NCBI GenBank assembly: GCA_928212115.1
Contig: CAKMRJ010003334.1
Span: forward strand, 98,577,663 to 98,641,662
DNA from: Lactuca virosa
Lineage: Eukaryota; Streptophyta; Magnoliopsida; Asterales; Asteraceae
Direction of reading: 5' to 3'
DNA length: 64,000 nucleotides
Shown: positions 57,693 through 64,000 of the stretch, piece by piece
Layout of the letters: each line of letters starts with the position of its first letter
Position numbering within the stretch: position 1 is the stretch's first letter
Position numbers and translations under genes: made by a program
The notes under the pieces: model-generated
Told to the model about the DNA's origin: nothing
Database searches by the model: none
The model's input: the letters and a program-made list of their open reading frames with translations, nothing else

Positions 57693-58265
57693 TGTTGGTG
57701 ATTTTAATGTCACCATGTCATTTTATGTAACTGTAATTAGCATGTGAGCTAAGAGGCTTCTTAATTTGTTTTCTAGTATGTGTACGGGTTGGTGCGGAGT
57801 GCACAAAATTAGTAGCCGGTTCGAAGACTAGTTGGGGGTCCGGGGGCAGCGCCCCTTTGGCAGGGTCCAAGGGGCAGAGCCCCTGGCTGGGGTCCCGCTA
57901 GCAAAGGAACTCGTTAGTTTTGGTAACCCTAAATTCTCATTAAAATCCGGATTACCTTGACTTGCTACCAAAGGAACTAATAGCGGCCCAACCCTAATGA
58001 AACCCTAATATTGTTTATTATATAAATGGCTCTTCTTTTCAGAAGAGTGAGATGTTCTTAAGCTTTCGTTTTTCATCATACTCTCAGAATCCTCTAGCAT
58101 ATTGGCTTACAATTTCTGTGCCTAGAATTGTAAGTGTCCACTTGGATTATCCTAGGCTGAATTTCTTGTAACCCAGACATAGGGTAGAAATATCAGTTCG
58201 AAAAGTGATATCACGATCCAAGTTGGTATCCAGATCTCCACCACAAACCCTATAATTTCCTTACA
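57693..58265 (+). mobile_element. Solo LTR inserted in E3 reverse transcriptase
   Basis: 573 bp beginning TGTTGGTG and ending CCTTACA (TG...CA). It is flanked by AATCT (57688-57692) and AATTT (58266-58270), a 5-bp duplication with one mismatch. A TATATAAATGG box is near 58019. Removing it together with one duplication leaves the reverse transcriptase frame continuous. No internal region, primer-binding site or partner LTR, hence a solo LTR. Orientation is from the TATA box. Confidence 0.8.
57836..57899. repeat. GC-rich paired repeats in the solo LTR
   Basis: GGGGTCCGGGGGCAGCGCCCC and GGGTCCAAGGGGCAGAGCCCC-like phrases stand in tandem. Each has GGGGC(A)G..GCCCC arms able to form a hairpin, and there are runs of four to five G. 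Stands out in a region otherwise near 35% GC. Confidence 0.8.
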
Positions 58266-58881
58266 AATTTGTCATGGAGAAATCGAACTGTAAGATTCTA
58301 ATAACCTGTTGAAGAAGACCTGTAGATGAGGCTCTCAAAACAATATCATCAACATATAAAAGCAGATATGCAATGTGGTCACCCTGTCTGTAGACAAATA
58401 ATGAAGAGTCTGATTTGCTATTTGAGAAACCGAAATGAATGATAAACTGAGTAAATATATGGTACCAGGCACGTGGTGCCTGATTGAGCTCGTATAAAGA
58501 TCACTGAAGTAGACATACATGGTCTGGTGCAGATGGGTTATGGAAACCCGGTAGCTGGTGCATGTAAATTGTTTCCTTAAGGTGATCGTGAAGAAAGGCA
58601 TTCTTCACGTCCAGCTGATGAATTGGCCAGTGATAAGATACCACGAGACTTAATACAGTCGGAATAGTGGTTGGTTTAACAATCGGGCTAAAAGTCTAGT
58701 CACACTTTACACCGGGCCGCTGACTGCATCCGTTAGCAACTAATCGAGCTTTGTATTGAGCTAAAGATCCATCTGTATTAAATTTCTTCTTGAACAACCA
58801 TGTACAATTAACCACATTAGCATTAGGATGACGAGGTACAAGTACCCAAAGTCTCGTTAGAAATAAGTGCATCATATTCAT
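58266..58881 (-). pseudogene. E3 reverse transcriptase, palm part
   Basis: The minus strand gives CTWLFKKKFNTDGSLAQYKARLVANG, LDVKNAFLHDHLKETIYM and LLYVDDIV, with stops near 58698 and 58505. The YVDD site is intact. The N-terminal side continues to 59196 through a Ser/Pro-rich linker. Confidence 0.85.
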
Positions 58882-59196
58882 CTTTCATTGTATTTAGCCA
58901 GTTAGGATCACGGAATGCCTCAAAGTAGTTTCGCGGAAGAGGGGATAAAGATGGGTTTATGGTGTCAGTATGAAGATTAAGTTTTTAGATGGGCTTGTGG
59001 ATACCTTGGCGTGCACGAGTGACCTTAAGGTGTGAGCGAGATGGATCCAGTGTGGGTATAAGAGCGCTAGGTGGAGGAGATGTGCTACCAGGTGAGGCAA
59101 CAGTGGATGATGGGTCTGTAGAAGGGATAGAGGGAGGATCGGAAGTTGTATTTTGGTCGACAAGGGTTGAGATTGTGGGTAACGTCAATAGGGTGG
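58882..59196 (-). pseudogene. E3 integrase-reverse transcriptase linker
   Basis: A Ser/Pro/Thr-rich frame (DPPSIPSTDPSS ... SPPPSALIPTLDPSRSH) leads into LPRNYFEAFRDPNWLNTMKDEYDAL, the usual lead-in of copia reverse transcriptase. Cut at 59196 by E4. Confidence 0.75.
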
Positions 59197-59620
59197 TGTT
59201 AGGACATAAATTTGTGGTTTATACTTTACTTTATCTAGCTTTTAGAGTTCTCGGTCTAGGACCGAAAACACCATGATTTCGGTGGTGTTTGGACCTAAAT
59301 CACCATGTGATTTCGGTGAGCTTAATGTTGATTTCGGTTGGTTTTTGGGTTGGGCTTTTGTTATTAGGTTTAGGTATATATATTGTTGTTTTAGCCGTGT
59401 AAAAGGTTGGTGATTCTATTAGCTGATTTCGAGTTTTAGAGAGACAGAGAGAACCAAGAAACATAGAGATCTTATGTACTAGACTATTAATCAATATAGT
59501 GTGCACTGAAGATTCGATATTGTGTTCTTAATTCGTTATAACTATTTTGCATTAATCATTAGATTGGGATTCCGCACCAATTCTAATGACTTCGATTGAT
59601 ACACTAGATCGAGTTTTACA
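59197..59620 (+). repeat. 5' LTR of E4
   Basis: Starts TGTTAGGACATAAATTTG; the end is placed at TTTTACA (59620) by TG...CA logic. It contains TATATATATTG near 59376 and two inverted repeats: CGGTCTAGGACCG (about 59251-59263) and AAACACC...GGTGTTT around 59268-59291. Confidence 0.8.
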
Positions 59621-60285
59621 ATTTGTATCAAAAGAAGGATTGACATTAATCGAATTGGCAAGATATTCATCGTTTCTTGGAATTTTTCTTGGTGTTTTTA
59701 AGTTCTTTTTGACGAAAAATTGTTGCTGCTGTTCTTCGTGTTCTTCACTACATTGGAGACTTTGATCGAAATTGGTTTTGAAAAATTACCAATTTCGTGT
59801 TTCTGGGCGTTTTCGGTCAAGCCTTGGAGTTCTCGGCGGAAAAATTAAAATTCTTGGTAAGGTTTAAGAGTCTTCGGCGGCCAGACTGATCGATTTCGTT
59901 TAGGGTTTGAATTCACATTCTCTCGGCCAGCTCCTCAGACTTAGCTTCGAAGCTCTCAGTCTTAGCTTCGGAGTTCTCGGCGGCGACTCTACGTTCTCGG
60001 TTTGGTCAGCTTCGCTTCTCGGTACTATTTGGGTCTTCGGTCTACATATTCGGTCTGCATACTTGGCTTTGCATCCTTGGTTCAGCTTCTCGGTTGTTTA
60101 GATTTCAGCTAAGGTTCTCGGCCAAGAAACCTCGTTATCGGTCAATTCTTTTTCGGACAAAAAGTTGACCTTCAAGGTTCTCGGTCAACAGGGTGTTGAC
60201 TATTGGTGTTTTCGGTCAAAGGGTATTTATCTTGGTTTTCGGTCAAAATCAATTCACACAATCAGATTATTTTTGTTGGTAAATA
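59621..60285 (+). other. E4 leader with TTCTCGG-rich repeats
   Basis: A weak primer-binding candidate TTGTATCAAAAG (59623-59634) matches initiator tRNA-Met at 8 of 12 bases. From about 59800 to 60250 the word TTCTCGG or a close variant (TTTCGGTCA, CTTCGGTC) recurs roughly fifteen times. Non-coding. Confidence 0.6.
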
Positions 60286-61645
60286 ATGGGTTCTTACAAC
60301 AGTGTCAAGGAGGTTAGTGAAACCTCACGCTCTTAGTCCTGCGTAGATAAAATTAATAAATATCGTGAGCAAAATGAGTTATTAGTTAGAGAGGTTTTTG
60401 ACCTTAAAAATGAAATTTATGAGATTAAGAAAGTCAATAAACCGCTTAAAGAAAAAATAGAAGCACAACATAAAGACCTAATTAGAATTAGAGATGAATA
60501 TAACACCAAATGTGTTCACCATCGTTTTTCCAAAGAGAGAATTGCAAACTTAACTGCTGAACTTGATGCACTAAAGGCTAAATTTAAGGATGCTGACTTT
60601 AATTTTAAGAAATTCGATGTGTCAAGTGAGAAAGTTGAGTCAATGATAGAAAAACAATTAAAATGGAAAGACAAATAGGATGAGGGTCTAGGATATCATA
60701 GTGTTCCACCTCCTTTCAATGATAACTATACTTCGCCCTTTGAAACCAAAGAGATTGAGACACCTGCACAATATGGACAGCCCCCTGTAGATGCCTCAAT
60801 CAAGACTGAACAATCTGGCGCAAATGAGAATATTAATGTGAACGATACTAATGTTTCTACTTCATGTGCAGATAAAGTAAATGTGCAAGATGGGTTCAAG
60901 CAGAACAAAAATAATTCTAGTTCTGTTGAAAATGCTTTAAAAACTTGTGATGATGATAATCCCACTGTTGAAAAATTCAAGCCACAAAAATTTGTTAAAT
61001 AGTCTAATAAATGTGCTTGTGCTTGTGGAAGGTCTTTGAAACAAACTTCATTTGGACAAGGACCAACTCACAATCTTATTTATTTGAAAAGATAAACTTG
61101 TTTTAACTGTGGGACTCCCGGTCACATTGCTAGAAATTGTCCACATCGTTCATATGTTCCCTACTATAAACAAGGTTGGCAGAAACGTGCCAAGGGGAAG
61201 ATCTTCCACAAGAAATTCTTCGAGGTCACGTTCATGCAATGGTGATTGGAATGCTAAGAAGGAAAAGAATCAGACTCCCAAGGACAAAAAGGACATATCG
61301 GACAAGAAACCTAATTTGAGAGATGGTTCAGCCAAACCGAAATCGGTGAGGTTGAATTCATCTCAAGGATTGTCCTGTTGCTCACACTTGCGATTCAAGC
61401 CTAAATCAAAAGGTAGTTCCATTTCAAAATCAAGTGTTGAAGAACCCATTAGGTCAAACATTAAAATGCTTAAACCTAATTACCAATGGGTTCCCAAAGG
61501 TCACATTTCAAAATCGTCCAAAAGTTCTCTAACTTCTTTATGTTCCTTATTTGATAAACAGGATATGTCATGTGAAAGAGTATCTAGTGTAGATAGTAAT
61601 GGTCAACCCAGTTTCAAAATGGACTGGATTCCCAAATCCAATTAA
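60286..61645 (+). pseudogene. E4 Gag C-terminal part and spacer with zinc knuckle
   Basis: The ATG at 60286 opens a frame (MGSYNSVKEVS) with a Lys/Glu-rich likely coiled coil (60360-60670) and an acidic Asn/Ser-rich stretch. CFNCGTPGHIARNC (61099-61140, C-x2-C-x4-H-x4-C) follows. In-frame stops are near 60334, 60676, 61000 and 61093. A frameshift near 61175 moves on to a basic Ser-rich tail (178-codon open frame ending 61645; WVPKGHISKSSKSS). The usual UBN2 core is not seen, so the 5' part of gag is also missing. Confidence 0.75.
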
Positions 61646-61692
61646 TCCCGCACTCTGTGCCGGAACAGCTATGGAGGAATATCATCAGACTT

Positions 61693-62000
61693 TGGTATGT
61701 TGATAGTGGATGTTCCAGGCACATGAAATGAGACATCTCTCAACTGCACGATATTCAGAACTTTAATTGAGGGTATGTGTCCTTTGCGGGAAGGGAGAAA
61801 GAAAAGATTACACAAATGGGGACCGTATTTAACAGCGTGATGAATTTTGAATATGTTAACTTCGTTTCAGAACTGATACACAGCTATGGCTGAATACGTT
61901 GCTGCATCTGCTTGCTGTTCTTAGGTCATTTGGATGCAACTTCAATTGCTGAATTACGGTTTGAATTTTCTTGATACTCCTACGTTTTCTTAAAATGATT
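61693..62000 (+). pseudogene. E4 protease fragment joined to RNase H fragment
   Basis: WYVDSGCSRHM (61693 on, D-S-G intact) is followed by a stop and a YVSFAGREKEKITQMGTV strand, up to about 61868. The next bases read as TAMAEYVAASACCS..IWMQLQLLNYG, the end of RNase H (61880-61960). Integrase and reverse transcriptase are absent, so a deletion of several kilobases joined the two. Confidence 0.8.
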
Positions 62001-62639
62001 CGTTTTGAAGACTGGCAATTTTTTTTTTGTACATTTTGTATTTTATTTTTGTTTTCGTTAAATTTGTTCATATTTTTTTTCTCCTCTATGCACAAATTTA
62101 GGGGGAGAATTAAAACCAAACAAAAATCATAAAATTCAAAAACTCCAAAAATATGTTTATTTTTGTTTTTATTTCTTTTTCAGAAAAATCAAAAATCCAA
62201 AAATATTGTATTGTTTTTTAGCGTATTTTAATTTTATTTTTATTCTTAGTTAATTTTAATTTTAATTTTATTTCTAAAAATTTCTTTGTCTTGAAACGTG
62301 GATGAGCAAGGAGAAGAGACCTGGAAAGGAATTGGCGGACATTACACTTCACACTACTTTCACAAGGAGTTGACGGCTTGCGGATCTAAACTGTTTAAGT
62401 TTCTTGATCTCGTTGTTACAAATTGCTCTCGATGTCCGAGCTTAATTGCCTTGGTTAATCCAACGCAGCCGAAAGGCACGCACTCACTCTCAATAAGCGA
62501 GAGAAGATTGGAACTTTTTATGTTCAAGTCGGTTTTGGCAGCATCTTCCTAAGAATTGTCGTATTTAAGGAATTGAAAGTTTGAAACTGTACAGATTGTC
62601 AAAATTGGTCTTGTCAGTTATCTTTACCTAAGAACTGTC

Positions 62640-63010
62640 ACGGCACCAGGACGATTCACCCAACCGGGAAATAGATATCGCTGAACATCCCGCCCAGGGT
62701 CATGACATTCTCTTTGTCATGCAAAACTGCGGAGACTCAAATGTATTCTCGAATACGTTCCTCACAGGTAAGGAATTAACGGTTATTGGCACTAGGGCGA
62801 TGCACCTCGCAAGGCACGATTATCGCTGAATGTCCCGCCAAAGGGCCTTGACCTCGTGTCATGCTAAACTGTGGAAATATGTCTTTAGATATTTTGTCAC
62901 AGGATGGTTTTGTGAGTTACTCCTAATTAACTCTCACTAGCACGAGAATGGTACACTCAGCTGAGATTCAGAAACCATTGAACGTCTCGCCAAGGGCCAA
63001 GTTAACTTGA
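62640..63010. repeat. Three-unit divergent tandem repeat in E4 3' region
   Basis: Phrases CGCTGAACATCCCGCC, CGCTGAATGTCCCGCC and CATTGAACGTCTCGCC begin near 62679, 62824 and 62977 (spacing about 145 and 153 bp). Each is followed by AGGG(C/T)C..GAC and then A.AACTG(C/T). Confidence 0.75.
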
Positions 63011-63678
63011 TAACTTAAAAAACTGTATTGAGTCTTTGATCAAGGATATGCAGGGGCTAATATCAAAAATAGCCATGATTAGTTCTCCGATACTCAATAA
63101 ATCGCAGTGCGTTCCTCCGTGTTTACACAAATACTGCAAGTAGTCTCCATCTGAGCCAAGGCTGGGTCCTTGAACAACTGTGGTGAGAAGGGTCTTTATG
63201 ATTCTGTGATCCACAAGGACTTTTTAGTCATGGTTACCTTTTTAAGACGCATCTGTGATCGACGAAGAATATTCATTCGAAGGAACAAGAAGTGAAGATT
63301 ATTTCTTAACATACAACCTTTCAACCCCAATATCAAGGTGAAGTTGTATTTGAAGTTATGTGACGAATTGCATTGAAGCCTCCTCAATCAATTTACTACT
63401 ATCTATGAACTTGCTGAAGTGATCCAGAAGAATCGGTCTCTCTGTAATTATCTCTGAAGTATTTCAAAGCTAAAAGTGTTGATTTTCAAGATTCTATACT
63501 AGAAGCCTCTGTACCCAATGGGCGTTCAAAGTCAAATTTTAAAGGAAGTCCAACTATTCAAGATGAAGTCATTCATGTAGAAATTCATATGTTCATTTTG
63601 AAGTCGTAATGAAATCGAAGACAAAAGCTGAAAGTCAAGATCAAAGAAAAGATTGAAAAGAAAAGAAAGCTATAAACC

Positions 63679-63688
63679 AAGGGGGAGA
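63679..63688 (+). promoter_or_regulatory. Polypurine tract of E4
   Basis: AAGGGGGAGA stands immediately before the 3' LTR (63690). Confidence 0.9.
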
Positions 63689-63689
63689 T

Positions 63690-64000
63690 TGTTAGGACAT
63701 AAATTTGTGGTTTATACTTAATTTATCTAGCTTTTAGAGTTATCGGTCTAGAACCGAAAACACCATGATTTCGGTGGTGTTTGGACCAAAATCACCATGT
63801 GATTTCGATGGGATTAATGTTGATTTCGGTTGGTTTTTGGGCTGGGCTCTTGTTATTAGGTTTAGGTATATATATTGTTGTTTCAGCCGTGTAAAAGATT
63901 GGTGATTCTATTAGCTGATTTCGAGTTTTAGAGAGACAGAGAGAACCAAGAAACATAAAGATCTTATGTACTAGACTATTAATCAATTTAGTGTGCATTG
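63690..64000 (+). repeat. 3' LTR of E4 (cut by window end)
   Basis: Matches 59197-59507 with about 14 substitutions and one single-base indel by eye. Confidence 0.92.

Larger units (their letters stand above)
56592..59196 (-). mobile_element. E3: copia relic downstream of the dioxygenase gene
   Basis: The minus-strand order runs reverse transcriptase (59000-57372) then RNase H (57281-56714). A possible short 3' LTR lies at about 56592-56754 (TG...CA ends, no partner to confirm). The 5' part is missing because E4 begins at 59197. It is broken by a TA expansion and a solo LTR as well as point stops. Its edge lies about 70-230 bp from the dioxygenase stop codon. Confidence 0.8.
62001..63689 (+). 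other. E4 non-coding 3' region
   Basis: Starts with a T-rich part and a GGGGGAGA purine tract at 62101-62108, similar to the terminal tract. An unrecognised 84-codon frame is at 62298-62552, a three-unit tandem repeat at about 62640-63010, and then unassigned sequence. No env-like frame was found. Confidence 0.6.
59197..64000 (+). mobile_element. E4: Maximus-like copia element with most of pol deleted, runs off the window
   Basis: 5' LTR 59197-59620; 3' LTR starts at 63690 and is cut by the window end. Between them are a leader, gag, a protease fragment fused to an RNase H fragment, a 1.7 kb non-coding 3' region and a purine tract. The 310 shared LTR bases differ at about 14 sites plus one indel, the highest LTR divergence in the window. 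Non-autonomous. The right target duplication lies outside the window. Confidence 0.88.

Noticed and set aside
62298..62552. 84-codon frame in the E4 3' region as a gene
   Set aside because: No recognisable domain and no similar frame in E1 or E2 at the same position; kept only as part of the non-coding region.

Overview
The window is plant nuclear DNA, most likely from the daisy family and plausibly Lactuca (lettuce). The reasons are spliced plant-type gene structure, Ty1/copia and Ty3/gypsy retrotransposons primed by initiator tRNA-Met, AT-rich spacers, and arrays of the palindromes ACTCGTCGAGT and ACTCGGCGAGT and of GACCCTCCGGTC, which I associate from memory with lettuce repeats. The genus is an inference; no search was possible. 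Nearly all of the 64 kb is a stack of nested, mostly dead retrotransposons. I found one cellular protein-coding gene that looks intact.

Layout. 1-2060: AT-rich spacer with a probable tRNA-derived SINE. 2061-4915: truncated minus-strand LTR element. 4916-6379: minus-strand gypsy-type LTR. 6582-25251: gypsy (chromovirus-like) complex in the order LTR, internal region, LTR, truncated second internal region. The first internal region carries a 1.09 kb fold-back/Mutator-like composite with a 9-bp target duplication. The second carries a young, nearly intact 7.7 kb copia element (16519-24243) that keeps gag but has no recognisable pol. Each of these two insertions is absent from the other gypsy copy, so both have a natural empty site in the window. 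25252-49371: minus-strand SIRE/Maximus-like copia element (E2) with an env-like reading frame, split by a second, full-length 12.7 kb SIRE/Maximus-like element (E1, 27757-40421, target duplication AGAAG). 49377-50588: degraded MULE transposase on the minus strand, apparently the target into which E2 inserted. 50640-54064: gene-flanking spacer.

The cellular gene (54065-56522, plus strand, four exons, 334 residues) encodes a 2-oxoglutarate/Fe(II)-dependent dioxygenase of the hyoscyamine 6-hydroxylase-like plant type, with the iron triad H208/D210/H264 and R274-x-S276 present. About 70-230 bp after its stop codon another copia relic begins (E3, minus strand, to 59196). E3 is interrupted by a (TA)n expansion and by a solo LTR. 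E4, a plus-strand Maximus-like element that lost most of pol (59197 to beyond the window end), is inserted into E3.

Relative ages from LTR comparison by eye: the gag-only copia element is youngest (about 6 differences in 802 bp), E1 is intermediate (about 9 in 299) and E4 oldest (about 14 plus an indel in 311). I see no CRISPR array, rRNA, functional tRNA or other prokaryote-type feature, and no clear new biological system. The most interesting items are the fold-back composite, the gag-only copia element, the shared-LTR gypsy complex with its deletion junctions, and the two env-like reading frames.
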